A stretch of DNA of 64,000 bases from Paractinoplanes abujensis. Its GTDB lineage: Bacteria; Actinomycetota; Actinomycetes; Mycobacteriales; Micromonosporaceae. Positions 45,901-54,494 of the stretch are shown here, piece by piece. The notes under the pieces were generated by a model. The model was not told the origin of the DNA, made no database searches, and saw only the letters and a program-made list of their open reading frames with translations. Where the stretch lies: positions 2,914,001 to 2,978,000 of the forward strand of contig NZ_JACHMF010000001.1 in NCBI RefSeq assembly GCF_014204895.1, given 5' to 3'. Position 1 is the stretch's first letter. The number at the start of each line of letters is the position of its first letter. The position numbers and the translations under genes are program-made.

Positions 45901-47856
45901 GGCCTGGTGCGCGGGGGCGATCTGGAGATGGCGAGCGGGGCGTGGAACGCGATCCTGCTGGCCCAGCTCGAGACGGCGGCCACCCTGGACGAGTACCAGG
46001 CCGACGTCGAGGCGGCGCTGGCCTTCGACGTGCGTACGGGGAACGAGTTCTTCGGCGCCGTGGTGATCGCGCACCGGCAGCTGGCCCGCGCGCTGCAGGG
46101 CCGCACCGTCTCGGGCAGCCTCGACGACGCCGGCTTCACCGAGACCACGCACCTGGCCGGGAAGCCGCCGCAGGCCCTGACCACCAGCGTCTACCACCTG
46201 TGCCGCGCGCTGGCCGCCGCGGTGTTCGGCGACGAGGAGGCGCTGCGCCGGCACGCCGCCCCGGCCCGGCGCGCGATCGGCGTCCTGCCCGGTTACCTGG
46301 TCACCCAGGCCCACGTGCTCTCGTCGCTCGCGAACGCCACCCGGCTGCACGCCCTGCCCCCGGCCGAGCGCGTGGGCGACGCGGGGACGGCCGAGGTGGT
46401 GGACAGCCTGACCTGGATGCGGGAGCGCGCCGAGGACTGCCCGGCCAATTTCGGCCACCTGGCGCTGTGGCTGACGGCCGAGGAGGCCTGGCTGCGGGGC
46501 GACCTGTCCGCCGCGTACGTGTCGTTCGACCACGCCGTGCAGGCCGCGCAGACCCGGCAGCGACCCTGGCACGCCGCGCTGATCCTGGAACGGGCGGCCC
46601 GGCTGCACTTCTCGGTCGGGCTGGAGGCGGGCGGGCGGCTGCACCTGGCCGAGGCCCTGCGCGTCTACGAGGAGTGGGGCGCGACCGGCAAGGTGGCCCA
46701 GCTGCTGGGGACGCACCCCGCGTTGCGCCCGGCCGGGCGGGCCCCGCGGGGCCGGTCACGGGCCACGGGCGGGTTGCGCTCCGACGCGCTCGACACCATG
46801 GCGATCCTGCGGTCGTCGCAGGCGCTGAGCCGGGCCACGAACCTGGGTGAGCTGCGCGCGGCCATCGTGGAGCAGCTGACCGCGCTGACCGGGGCGTCCG
46901 AAGTGGTCCTCGTGGTGCGCCGCGAGGACGGCGAGTGGTTCCTGCCGGGCGGCCTCGAGGGCGCGATCGAGCTCGACGTGGAGGGGGCCGAGGTCTACGG
47001 GCTGCTGCCGGTCAGTGCCGTCCAGTACGCCGTCCGCACCCGCGAGATGCTGCTCGTCGAGGACGCCACCCGGGACGACCGGTTCGCCCGCGACCCGTTC
47101 CTCAGCGGCGCCGGGCGCTGCTCGCTGCTGGTCGTCCCGGTACGGCACGGCGACACCGTGCAGGCCGTGCTGGTGCTGGCCAACAAGCAGATCAGCGGGC
47201 TGTTCACGACCGACCGGCTCGACGCGGTCAAGCTGATCACGGGGCAGCTGGTGGTGTCGCTCAACAACGCCATGTTCTACGCGTCGATGGAGGCGCGGGT
47301 GGCCGAGCGCACGCACGAACTGGCCGAGGCCAACGCCAAGCTGGAGGAGCTGAGCCAGACCGACGCGCTGACCGGGCTGGCCAACCGGCGCCGCTTCGAG
47401 CAGGCGCTGAGCGCGCACCACGACCGGCTGCGGCACTCCGGGCTGCCGTACTCGGTGCTGATGGTCGATGTGGACTTCTTCAAGAAGTACAACGACCGCT
47501 TCGGGCACCAGGCCGGCGACGAGTGCCTGCGCAAGGTGGGGACGGCGCTGACCGGCACGATCCGGGGCGGCACCGACCTGGCCTGCCGGTACGGCGGCGA
47601 GGAGTTCGTGATCCTGCTGGGCGACGCCGATCCGGACATCGCGTCGACGCTGGCCGAGCGGGTACGGGCCGGCATCCGCGGGCTGCGGATCCCGCACCCG
47701 GACGGGCCGGGCGGCTACGTGACGGTCAGCATCGGAGTGGCCGTCGCCCACGGTCCCGACGACGACACGGTGCTGGGGCGGGCGGACGCGGCCCTGTACG
47801 ACGCCAAGGCCGCGGGCCGCGACATCGTCCGCGTCGCCGCCCCGGTCCTGTCCTGA
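42910..47856 (+). CDS. Multidomain Ser/Thr-kinase / AAA ATPase / GAF / GGDEF signalling protein
   Basis: A 1648-residue cytosolic protein. Kinase domain (about 15-285): catalytic loop HKDINPANILL, DFD in place of DFG, then YLPPEQTGR. ATPase of the AAA_16 type (about 300-560): Walker A GPPGSGKSAL near 332 and Walker B-like LLMAVEDLQWAD near 460. A long helical-repeat region (about 650-1270) is followed by GAF (about 1310-1455), a short coiled coil and GGDEF (about 1490-1640) with an intact GGEEF. The RxxD inhibitory site is not intact (GGTD). The kinase-ATPase-GAF order is known from sensor histidine kinases in other phyla; here a diguanylate cyclase is the output. ATG with GGAGCGGGA upstream. 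Confidence 0.92.
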   Translation: MRRTVTMGVESTGPQLPELPTADAHFAVLSSTDRTRVKRIYLADDETTVISKEFRGAAGPMRRRREHALLMRLAGLPGIGGLAPWTHPDAELLVDVGGRTLAYAAAAHEIALTEVPRLAHRLARIIAGMHSRGVVHKDINPANILLDDTGRPVLVDFDVASLFSEDQTGFGDLREIDGTLAYLPPEQTGRTGLPVDHRADLYSLGATLYELVAGHPPFPHDDDLQLVRDLLLRVPVPLTQVRPETPPMLSAIVARLLEKEPDRRYQSAEGLAHDLARMREWPETTFPLGERDFPLRLTAPSLLVGRDTEVVALRAAWEEAVLGGKRGLFVAGPPGSGKSALINALRRPVATRGGWFVTGRADPVRQGAAAGPVLRALRRLGRLLLAEPRDALDSLRTSLLAALGPNTALIAVALPEFGTLLGGSAAPEPAGAEDTEVGVRLRQAVVALLSTVVSRRRPLLMAVEDLQWADPTSFDLLDGMLTEPGLEGVLVVATYRPDEADAAAVTRWGDDVPLLRLDNLPLAAAGEMLHEMLRLPADDADRLAGLLHPWTGGNPSDTLELVNALRRGGSLVLGEDGWRWDDELIRRQASRSDVTGLLRDRVDNLPPETRRVLRVLALLPDNELLNTVFALAAGLPPAALMALMYPALEDDLVVIATSPGNAAAPAHSVFRHQRVRQAVLAGMSDDERRRMRLDMARRLAAEPGTEVLAAEQYLEAAGLVTDPVEGRVMAALFRVAAESGAAAANHEAAERFAATAIETYAGLGVADDDPALLDAYARRHRALHLLGRLDEGDAVYARIARAQTDPVRLTAVTVVQLSSLAQRSRQQEALDLGKELLTRLGDELPGPEFGRLVPGLSRELLAWSERLDLSADLSRPEDGDPLVLARTRVYGKLMPMCFLLGDRLMGAWVLIQSWRMWVRYGPSAQLGATMTSIGMMLLQNTGDYRAGTRIGRHILRVGESRDYEPFTSLSRYRFAMQLQVWTEPIEDTLAELRRSYDGLVRGGDLEMASGAWNAILLAQLETAATLDEYQADVEAALAFDVRTGNEFFGAVVIAHRQLARALQGRTVSGSLDDAGFTETTHLAGKPPQALTTSVYHLCRALAAAVFGDEEALRRHAAPARRAIGVLPGYLVTQAHVLSSLANATRLHALPPAERVGDAGTAEVVDSLTWMRERAEDCPANFGHLALWLTAEEAWLRGDLSAAYVSFDHAVQAAQTRQRPWHAALILERAARLHFSVGLEAGGRLHLAEALRVYEEWGATGKVAQLLGTHPALRPAGRAPRGRSRATGGLRSDALDTMAILRSSQALSRATNLGELRAAIVEQLTALTGASEVVLVVRREDGEWFLPGGLEGAIELDVEGAEVYGLLPVSAVQYAVRTREMLLVEDATRDDRFARDPFLSGAGRCSLLVVPVRHGDTVQAVLVLANKQISGLFTTDRLDAVKLITGQLVVSLNNAMFYASMEARVAERTHELAEANAKLEELSQTDALTGLANRRRFEQALSAHHDRLRHSGLPYSVLMVDVDFFKKYNDRFGHQAGDECLRKVGTALTGTIRGGTDLACRYGGEEFVILLGDADPDIASTLAERVRAGIRGLRIPHPDGPGGYVTVSIGVAVAHGPDDDTVLGRADAALYDAKAAGRDIVRVAAPVLS

Positions 47857-47898
47857 CGCCCCGCCCGCAGCTCTCCGGCTGTCCGAACTGTCGCGACG

Positions 47899-48717
47899 TC
47901 AGCGCATGAAGGCGTTCTTGGCCGCGTTGAGCCACAGGGCCTGGCCCGCCGCGTTCGGGTGGATGCCGTCCGGGACGAGCGACCGCAACGGCCGCTTGTC
48001 CGCCGAGAACTGCTGGTGCGCGTCGATCGTCGTCCAGCCGTGCTCGCCGGCCATCCCCTTGATCGTGCGCAGTCGCACGTTGTGCGCGTAACGCTCCAGC
48101 GAGTTCTTCAGCGGCGCGCCCTCGGGGTTCTGCAGCACCGGCACCACGTCCGGGGTGGGCCACAGCCACGTCAGCCGGTCGGCCAGCCGCTCGTACGTGG
48201 GGTAGGCCGTGGCCCGGCCCTCGTTGTGGCTGTAGCTGAGCAGGAACAGGTCACCGCCCTGCGCGGTCATCTTGTCGAACCGGTTGCCCTGCAACGGATA
48301 GCCGGCCTTGGCCCCGCCGACGCTGCCGTTGTAGAACGACAGGGTGAGCCAGCCGTTGCCCTCGCTGAGGACGACCGGGGCCCCGTACGCCTGCTTCTTG
48401 TGATCCCACTGCCGATAGGTGGTGCGGTAATGCGGGTAGCGCTCCGCGATCCACGCCGACAGCCGGTAGAACCACTCCGTCTTGTCGTTGCCGGTCGAGT
48501 CGCCGAGCAGCGTGATCGTGGCGTTGCCCCAGCCGTTGGAGAGCTGGTCCATCAGCTGACCGGGGGCGCCGACGGCCAGCGGCACCGGGGCCTGCTTCGT
48601 CGTGTCCTTCACACCGGGTCTGGGGGCCGCTTCCGCGGTGGTGTGCGCGTAGGCGACGGGTGCGGCAATGATCGCGGCCAGCGCGAGGGCGCCGACGGCG
48701 GTGGCACGGAAAGCCAT
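47899..48717 (-). CDS. Secreted SGNH/GDSL-type hydrolase
   Basis: A 272-residue protein with a signal peptide (cleaved near AYA/AEA, residues 24-30). It has the SGNH blocks: ITLLGDSTGND with nucleophile Ser, an Asn-containing SYSHNEG region, and the C-terminal DGIHPNAAGQ carrying Asp and His. It is likely an extracellular esterase or lipase acting on lipids or acylated glycans. The gene at 47856 ends 42 bp away, convergently. Confidence 0.9.
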   Translation of the reverse strand: MAFRATAVGALALAAIIAAPVAYAHTTAEAAPRPGVKDTTKQAPVPLAVGAPGQLMDQLSNGWGNATITLLGDSTGNDKTEWFYRLSAWIAERYPHYRTTYRQWDHKKQAYGAPVVLSEGNGWLTLSFYNGSVGGAKAGYPLQGNRFDKMTAQGGDLFLLSYSHNEGRATAYPTYERLADRLTWLWPTPDVVPVLQNPEGAPLKNSLERYAHNVRLRTIKGMAGEHGWTTIDAHQQFSADKRPLRSLVPDGIHPNAAGQALWLNAAKNAFMR

Positions 48718-49035
48718 GGAGGGGCGGGCTCCTGGGGTGCTGACGAACCTGATGAAAAGCGCTCAAGGAACGACGTATCGAAATGGGCGGCTAAGGCTAG
48801 CGTTGGTGATCTTGGATGCACCAGCGCGGTGCGGCCATCAACGGATGACGTTCCCGGCGGTCCGGCATCGTCCGTTCGGCCAGACCATGTCGACATCCGT
48901 CAAGACGACAGGTGCTCATCACTCCACGACACCAACATCAACGACGTCTGTCACTGTCACCCACCCGAAGGGCGACATCCCGGCCGCGGCTGACCCCCCA
49001 GGCAATCTCCCAGGTACGTGGGTTACAGTTCGCGG
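48718..49035. other. Intergenic region upstream of riboswitch
   Basis: About 320 bp between the divergent SGNH hydrolase gene and the TerC leader. It should hold both promoters. I see no gene and no promoter clear enough to annotate. Confidence 0.5.
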
Positions 49036-49137
49036 CGAGGGGAGTACCTCAAAAGGAACGTTGCGGTCATCACGGGCATCTCGGATGCCCCCGTGCGTTC
49101 GCCTGCCGCTTCGACGGGGCAGGTGAGGGAGACCTCG
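49036..49137 (+). promoter_or_regulatory. yybP-ykoY-type (manganese) riboswitch
   Basis: The leader of the TerC gene has the conserved GGGGAGTA motif (49039-49046) and the opposite GGGAGACC motif (49127-49134). They are enclosed by helix P1: CGAGG (49036-49040) with CCTCG (49133-49137). Inner helices are ACGGGCATC/GATGCCCCCGT around a TCG loop, and CCTGCC (49102-49107) with GGCAGG (49118-49123). yybP-ykoY aptamers bind Mn2+ and commonly precede TerC/Alx genes. The distance to the start codon (34 bp) would allow control of translation. Confidence 0.85.
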
Positions 49138-49170
49138 GACGATGGCGCACATCTCCGAGGAGGCTTTCCC

Positions 49171-50217
49171 ATGGCGCATAGTGTCACCCTGGCCGCACCG
49201 CTCGAGACCATCGCGTCGCCCCTGCTCTGGGCGATCAGCATCGCGGTGCTGATCGGCCTCCTGGTGGCCGACTTCGTGGTCACCCGCCGGCCGCACGAGG
49301 TGCCGATGCGCGAGGCCGTCGGCTGGTCGGTCTTCTATCTGGCCCTGCCCGCCGTCTTCGGCCTGGTGCTCTGGTGGGCGTACGGCAGCCGCCCGGCGAT
49401 CGAGTTCTACACCGGCTTCGTGGTGGAGAAATCGCTGTCGGTCGACAACCTGTTCGTCTTCATGCTGCTGCTCACGGCGTTCGCGGTGCCCTCGGCCCTG
49501 GCCCAGCGGGTCCTCCTGTACGGCATCGCCGGCGCCCTGGTGCTGCGTGGCGTCTTCATCGCCCTGGGCGCGGCCGTGCTGCAGGCCGGCACGTGGGCGT
49601 TCCTGCTGTTCGGGGCGGCCCTGCTGCTGACCGCGGTCAAGGTGCTGCGCGACGCCCGGCGGGACGAGAGCCACACCATCGACATCGATCAGATGCGCAG
49701 CGTCCGGGTGATCCGCCGGTTCTTCCCGGTCACGAAGGAGTACCACGACGGCAAGATGATCGTCCGCGAGGCGGGCAAGCGGGCCCTGACCCCGCTGGCT
49801 GTGGTGGTGGTCGCGGTGTTCATGACCGACATCGTGTTCGCGGTCGACTCGGTGCCGGCCGTGTACGGCGTGACCGAGGACCCGTATCTGGTGTTCGCCA
49901 CGAACGCGTTCGCCCTGATGGGTCTGCGCGCGCTCTACTTCGTGCTGCGCAACGTGCTCGACAAGCTGCGCCACCTCGACTACGGCCTGGCCATCATCCT
50001 GGCCTTCATCGGCGTCAAGCTGGTGCTGCACTGGGCGCACGGCATCTGGACGTGGCTGCCCGAGGTGCCGACCCTGGCCTCGCTGGGTGTCATCGCGGTC
50101 ACCCTGATCACCGTCACGATCACCAGCATGATCGCCAACAAGCGGGAGGCGGCGGCCGAGCGGGTGGCGGCCGAGACCGATCCCGTCGCGGTGGGGCCGC
50201 ACGCCGAGAACCGCTGA
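49171..50217 (+). CDS. TerC/Alx-family membrane protein (probable manganese exporter)
   Basis: A 348-residue protein with about nine membrane helices. It has the TerC signatures EFYTGFVVEKSLSVDNLFVF and VFMTDIVFAVDSVPAVYGV, with acidic residues in the membrane, and FALMGLRALYF. TerC/Alx proteins export Mn2+ and also affect secreted-protein metalation. The Mn-sensing leader directly upstream agrees. Start ATG at 49171 with GAGGAGG upstream; an in-frame ATG at 49018 lies before the riboswitch and is rejected. A strong terminator follows. Confidence 0.94.
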   Translation: MAHSVTLAAPLETIASPLLWAISIAVLIGLLVADFVVTRRPHEVPMREAVGWSVFYLALPAVFGLVLWWAYGSRPAIEFYTGFVVEKSLSVDNLFVFMLLLTAFAVPSALAQRVLLYGIAGALVLRGVFIALGAAVLQAGTWAFLLFGAALLLTAVKVLRDARRDESHTIDIDQMRSVRVIRRFFPVTKEYHDGKMIVREAGKRALTPLAVVVVAVFMTDIVFAVDSVPAVYGVTEDPYLVFATNAFALMGLRALYFVLRNVLDKLRHLDYGLAIILAFIGVKLVLHWAHGIWTWLPEVPTLASLGVIAVTLITVTITSMIANKREAAAERVAAETDPVAVGPHAENR

Positions 50218-50247
50218 CCCGGCTCCCCCGCCGCCCCTCTCAGCCGT

Positions 50248-50279
50248 CGAAGGCCGCCCGACAAATCGGGCGGCCTTCG
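50248..50279 (+). terminator. Strong hairpin terminator after terC
   Basis: CGAAGGCCGCCCGA (50248-50261) pairs perfectly with TCGGGCGGCCTTCG (50266-50279) around loop CAAA. This is a 14-bp stem with no T-run. Confidence 0.85.
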
Positions 50280-50344
50280 CTGCATTTCGGATATGTCCGC
50301 TCACCCGGAAGCCGATTCGCGCTCCCCCGGTTGTGCGATCTTTC

Positions 50345-50376
50345 AAACCGGTTTAGGTTCACGATCAAACCGGTTT
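50345..50376. promoter_or_regulatory. Twin LacI-type operators AAACCGGTTT
   Basis: Two identical 10-bp palindromes (50345-50354 and 50367-50376), each within TCAAACCGGTTTAG. Their centres are 22 bp apart, about two DNA turns, so two dimers could bind the same face. The central CG and flanking A/T match LacI-GalR operators. They lie 45-75 bp upstream of the lacI-type gene, implying autoregulation and control of the sugar operon. Confidence 0.85.
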
Positions 50377-50420
50377 AGTTACGCGCAGGTTTCCGGGCGG
50401 TTCCGCATCGAGGAGGCGGC

Positions 50421-51443
50421 ATGACCAGGTCCGAGCGACCGACGATCGTCGACGTCGCCCGCGCCGCCGGCGTCTCCAAGGGCACCGTCTCGTTCGCGCT
50501 CAACGGCCGCCCCGGCGTCGCCGAGGAGACCCGGCAGCGCATCCTCGACGCCGCCCGCGACCTCGGCTGGACCCCCAGCCACCAGGCCCGCGCGCTGTCG
50601 GTCTCACGCGCCTTCGCCGTCGGCCTGGTGCTGGCCCGCGAGCCCGAACTGCTCGGCGCCGACCCGTTCTTCCCGGCCTTCATCGCCGGCGTGGAGCGCA
50701 CCCTGTCCGACCGCGGCCAGGCCCTGGTGCTGCAGGTCGTGCCCGAGGCGCAGGAGGAGGCGGGCTATCGCCGGCTCGCCGCCGACGGCCGGGTCGACGG
50801 GGTGTTCCTGCTCGACCTGCGCGTCGCCGACCCGCGCATCGCCCTGCTGGCGGAGCTGGGCCTGCCCGCCGTCTCCATCGCCCGGCCCGAGGTGCCCAGC
50901 CCCTTCCCGGCCGTACTCGTCGACGACCGTCCCGGCATCGCCGCCGCCGTAGGACACCTGGTCGAGCTCGGCCACACGACCATCGCGCACGTCGCCGGCC
51001 CGTCGCACTTCCTGCACGGCCGCGTCCGCCGCCAGGCGTTCGAGCAGGCGGTGAAGGACGCCGGTCTTCGGCCGGGCCCGGTCGTGGAGGCCGACTTCTC
51101 GGCGGCCGGGGGCGCCCGGGCCACCCGCGAGGTCCTCGTGCACAAACCCACCGCGATCGTCTACGCCAACGATCTGATGGCGATCGCGGGTTTGTCCGTG
51201 GCGTCCGAACTGGGCGTCGTCGTCCCTGCTCAGCTGTCGATCACCGGGTTTGACAACACCGATCTCGCGGCATATGTCAGCCCACCTCTGACCACCGTCC
51301 GCACCGACCCGTACCTGTGGGGCCGGGCGGCCGCCGACGCGCTTCTCGCGTCCATCGAGGGCGGAACGGTCGACGACGTTCCGGTCCCTGCCGCTCAACT
51401 CGTCGTCCGGGCGTCCACCTCGCCCATGCTCCCCGCTGTTTGA
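50421..51443 (+). CDS. LacI-family transcriptional regulator of the sugar operon
   Basis: A 340-residue repressor. HTH with hinge: TIVDVARAAGVSKGTVSFAL and the minor-groove hinge helix region HQARALSVSRAF. A periplasmic-binding-like effector domain follows (VGLVLARE, then DGVFLLDLRV, then STGFDNTDLAAYVSPPLTTV-like end). It first gene of the operon, 11 bp before the binding-protein gene, and binds presumably the twin operators upstream. Confidence 0.95.
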   Translation: MTRSERPTIVDVARAAGVSKGTVSFALNGRPGVAEETRQRILDAARDLGWTPSHQARALSVSRAFAVGLVLAREPELLGADPFFPAFIAGVERTLSDRGQALVLQVVPEAQEEAGYRRLAADGRVDGVFLLDLRVADPRIALLAELGLPAVSIARPEVPSPFPAVLVDDRPGIAAAVGHLVELGHTTIAHVAGPSHFLHGRVRRQAFEQAVKDAGLRPGPVVEADFSAAGGARATREVLVHKPTAIVYANDLMAIAGLSVASELGVVVPAQLSITGFDNTDLAAYVSPPLTTVRTDPYLWGRAAADALLASIEGGTVDDVPVPAAQLVVRASTSPMLPAV

Positions 51444-51454
51444 TCGGAGAAACG

Positions 51455-52741
51455 ATGAAACGCACCCTCCCGGCAGTCCTTCTCACCGCAACCCTCGCCC
51501 TCGCCGCCGGCTGTGACGGCAGCGGCGGTGGCGACGCTTCCCAGGCCAACGCGGCCTCCGGGCCCATCACGATCTGGCTCTCCAACAACTCCGAGGAGCT
51601 GGCCTGGGGCAAGGCCATGGTTGAGTCGTGGAACGCCGCGCACGCCGACCAGAAGATCACCGCGCAGGAGATCCCCGCCGGCAAGAGCTCGGAGGAGGTC
51701 ATCGGCGCCGCCATCACGGCCGGCAACGCGCCGTGCCTGATCTTCAACACCGCGCCCGCCGCGATCCCGCAGTTCCAGAAGCAGGGCGGCCTGGTCGCGC
51801 TGGACGAGTTCGACGGCGCCGCGCAGTACATCACCGACCGTACGGGCGACACGGCCGAGCAGTACAAGTCACCGGACGGCAAGTTCTACCAGATGCCGTG
51901 GAAGTCCAACCCGGTGATGATCTTCTACAACAAGGACATCTTCGCCAAGGCGGGCCTCGACCCGGAGAAGCCGGCCCTTTCCACGTACGACGAGTTCCTC
52001 ACCGCCGCCCGCAAGATCAAGTCTTCGGGCGCGGCCCCGGCGGCCATCTACCCGGCGCCCTCCAGCGAGTTCTTCCAGTCCTGGTTCGACTTCTACCCGC
52101 TGTTCGCTGCCGAGACCGACGGCAAGCAACTCGTGGCGGACAAGAAGGCGCAGTTCAACAGCCCCGAAGGCCAGAAGGTGGCCGACTTCTGGAAGACGAT
52201 CTACGCCGAGGGCCTGGCCCCCAAGGAGCTGTACAACGGCGACTCGTTCGCCGACAAGAAGGCGGCCATGGCCATCGTCGGCCCGTGGGCCGTCGCGGTC
52301 TACGGCGACAAGGTGAAGTGGGGCGCGGTGCCCGTGCCGACCTCCACCGGCAAGCCCGCCGAGCAGGTCAAGACGTTCAGCGACGCCAAGAACGTGGCCA
52401 TGTACTCGGCCTGCCAGAACCGGGCCACCGCGTGGGAGGTCATCAAGTTCGCGACCAGTCAGGAGCAGGACGGCAAGCTGCTCGACGCGACCGGTCAGAT
52501 GCCGCTGCGCAAGGACCTGCAGACGGCCTACCCGGACTACTTCACCCAGAACCCCGCGTACAAGCAGTTCGCCGACCAGGCCGCCCGTACGGTCGAGGTG
52601 CCCAACGTGCCGAACTCCGTGGCCATCTGGCAGGCGTTCCGCGACGCGTACTCGGAATCGGTGATCTTCGGTAAGCAGCCGGTGGCGGATGCCTTCTCCG
52701 GTGCCGCCACGAAGGTCGACGAGCTGGCCAGCGGGTCCTGA
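51455..52741 (+). CDS. ABC sugar importer, lipoprotein substrate-binding protein
   Basis: A 428-residue extracytoplasmic binding protein of the family-1 (MalE/UgpB-like) cluster. The lipoprotein signal ends in the lipobox LAAGC (Cys near residue 20). Family traits are ITIWLSNNSEELAWGKAM at the start, YQMPWKSNPVMIFYNKDIF and AAMAIVGPWAV. It captures a sugar outside the membrane for the two permeases that follow. Start ATG with CGGAGAA upstream. The stop overlaps the next ATG (TGATG at 52739-52743). Confidence 0.95.
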   Translation: MKRTLPAVLLTATLALAAGCDGSGGGDASQANAASGPITIWLSNNSEELAWGKAMVESWNAAHADQKITAQEIPAGKSSEEVIGAAITAGNAPCLIFNTAPAAIPQFQKQGGLVALDEFDGAAQYITDRTGDTAEQYKSPDGKFYQMPWKSNPVMIFYNKDIFAKAGLDPEKPALSTYDEFLTAARKIKSSGAAPAAIYPAPSSEFFQSWFDFYPLFAAETDGKQLVADKKAQFNSPEGQKVADFWKTIYAEGLAPKELYNGDSFADKKAAMAIVGPWAVAVYGDKVKWGAVPVPTSTGKPAEQVKTFSDAKNVAMYSACQNRATAWEVIKFATSQEQDGKLLDATGQMPLRKDLQTAYPDYFTQNPAYKQFADQAARTVEVPNVPNSVAIWQAFRDAYSESVIFGKQPVADAFSGAATKVDELASGS

Positions 52742-53661
52742 TGACGGCCGCCCCGATCGAGGGCGGTGTCCGACGCAACCGAGTGGCGGCCTTCTTCGGC
52801 CGCCACCCGGTGGGCATGATCCTGTCTGCCCCCTACGCCGTCTACATCGCCGTAGTCTTCGCGTACCCGCTCGGGTTCTCGTTGTGGATCAGCTTCCACG
52901 ACTACTTCTTCGCCGCACCCGGCGCCGTCGTCGACCACCCGTTCGTCGGGTTCGACAACTACAAGGCCGTGCTGACCGACCCGGCCGTACGGCAGTCGTT
53001 CGGCAACATCGGCATCTTCCTGATCATCAACGTTCCCCTGACCGCGGCGCTGGCGCTGATCCTGGCGGTCGCGCTCAACCGCGTCGTGCACGCCCGCACC
53101 TTCCTGCGGGTGGCCTTCTACGTCCCGTACGTGACCGCCAGCGTCGCCGTCGTGGGTGTGTGGCTGTTCCTGTTCAACTCGGGCGGCCTGGTCAACTCGG
53201 TGCTCGGCCCGTTCGCGCCCGACCCGTCCTGGCTGGTCAACGAAGGCCTGGCCATGCCGGTCATCGCCCTGTTCGTGGTGTGGAAGCAGCTCGGCTTCTT
53301 CATCCTGCTCTACCTGGCGGCGCTGCAGAACGTGCCCAACGAGCTGTACGAGTCGGCCTCGGTCGACGGCGCCAACGGGTGGAACAAGTTCTGGTCGATC
53401 ACCGTCCCGGCCGTCCGCCCGGCTACCGCGCTCGTGGTGATCCTGGCCCTGATCACCGGAGCCAACCTGTTCACCGAGCCCTACCTGCTCACCGGGGGCG
53501 GCGGCCCGAACGGCGCGTCCACCTCGCCGGTGCTGCTGATGTACCAGCGCGGCCTGCAGCAGGGCGAACCCGACTTCGCGGCCGCGCTCGGCGTGATCCT
53601 GGTGATCGGCGTGCTGATCGTGGCGCTGATCAACCGCCGGTTCATCGAAGGGAAGGACTGA
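52741..53661 (+). CDS. ABC sugar importer permease 1 (MalF-like)
   Basis: A 306-residue inner-membrane permease with six helices. It has the EAA loop ELYESASVDGANGWNKFWSI followed by VPAVRPATALV, which docks the ATPase. It pairs with the MalG-like permease encoded 1 bp downstream. No ATPase gene is in the operon; actinobacteria often use a shared MsiK-type ATPase. Confidence 0.95.
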   Translation: MTAAPIEGGVRRNRVAAFFGRHPVGMILSAPYAVYIAVVFAYPLGFSLWISFHDYFFAAPGAVVDHPFVGFDNYKAVLTDPAVRQSFGNIGIFLIINVPLTAALALILAVALNRVVHARTFLRVAFYVPYVTASVAVVGVWLFLFNSGGLVNSVLGPFAPDPSWLVNEGLAMPVIALFVVWKQLGFFILLYLAALQNVPNELYESASVDGANGWNKFWSITVPAVRPATALVVILALITGANLFTEPYLLTGGGGPNGASTSPVLLMYQRGLQQGEPDFAAALGVILVIGVLIVALINRRFIEGKD

Positions 53662-53662
53662 C

Positions 53663-54493
53663 ATGGCCCGCCGGCCTGCCGCTGTGCGTTACGTCGTCCT
53701 CTTCCTGGGCGCGCTGATCTTCCTGTTCCCCTTCTACTACATGCTGATCGGCTCGCTGCAGTCCGAACCGGACACCTCGATCGGCGGCGCCTTCCCCACC
53801 TCGGGGCTGACGTTCGGCAACTACGCCGACATCAACTCGCGCGTCGACCTGGTCGGCTCGCTGATCAACTCCGGGGTGTTCACCGGTGGCGTGCTGCTGT
53901 GCACCGTTGTGTTCGGGGTGCTGGCCGGATACGCGCTGGCGCGGCTGCAGTTCCGGGGCCGGGGCACGCTGTTCGCCCTGGTCCTGCTGGTCCAGGTGAT
54001 CCCGTTCCAGCTGCTGCTGGTGCCGCTCTACGTGCTCATCGTCCGCGGGTACGGGCTGGCCGACTCGTACCTGGGAATGATTTTGCCCTTCGCCATCAAC
54101 ACGACCGCCGTGTTCGTCTTCCGGCAGTTCTTCCTGCAGCTGCCGGACGACCTGTTCGCCGCGGCCCGGCTCGACGGCGCGGGCGAACTGCGGATCCTGC
54201 GCTCGGTCGCGCTCCCGCTGGTGCGGCCGGCGCTGCTGACCGCGGTGCTGCTCACCTTCATCGGCCCGTGGAACGAGTTCCTGTGGCCGTTCCTGATCAC
54301 CAAGCAGGCCGACATGCAGCCGCTCGCGGTCTCCCTGGCCAACTACATCAGCAACGTCTCGTCCCGGGCGGCCAACCCGTTCGGCGCGATCCTGGCCGGC
54401 GCGTGCGTGCTGGCCGCCCCCGCGGTGGCGCTGTTCATCGCCTTCCAGAGGCAGTTCACCTCCACCGACATCGGTTCCGGCGTGAAAGGCTGA
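53663..54493 (+). CDS. ABC sugar importer permease 2 (MalG-like)
   Basis: A 276-residue permease with six membrane helices and the EAA loop DDLFAAARLDGAGELRILRS followed by VALPLVRPALL. It has the MalG-type start RYVVLFLGALIFLFPFYYM and SLQSEP. It forms the heterodimeric channel with the product of 52741-53661. Confidence 0.95.
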   Translation: MARRPAAVRYVVLFLGALIFLFPFYYMLIGSLQSEPDTSIGGAFPTSGLTFGNYADINSRVDLVGSLINSGVFTGGVLLCTVVFGVLAGYALARLQFRGRGTLFALVLLVQVIPFQLLLVPLYVLIVRGYGLADSYLGMILPFAINTTAVFVFRQFFLQLPDDLFAAARLDGAGELRILRSVALPLVRPALLTAVLLTFIGPWNEFLWPFLITKQADMQPLAVSLANYISNVSSRAANPFGAILAGACVLAAPAVALFIAFQRQFTSTDIGSGVKG

Positions 54494-54494
54494 C

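Noticed and set aside
41695..46716. A minus-strand open frame of 1673 codons
   Set aside because: It is antisense to the DUF808 and kinase-GGDEF genes, is a low-complexity Gln/Gly/Arg/His string, and has no motif. It is a by-product of high GC with few stop codons.
49018..49170. N-terminal extension of TerC from an upstream ATG
   Set aside because: It would translate the riboswitch. The ATG at 49171 has a strong ribosome site and matches the family start.
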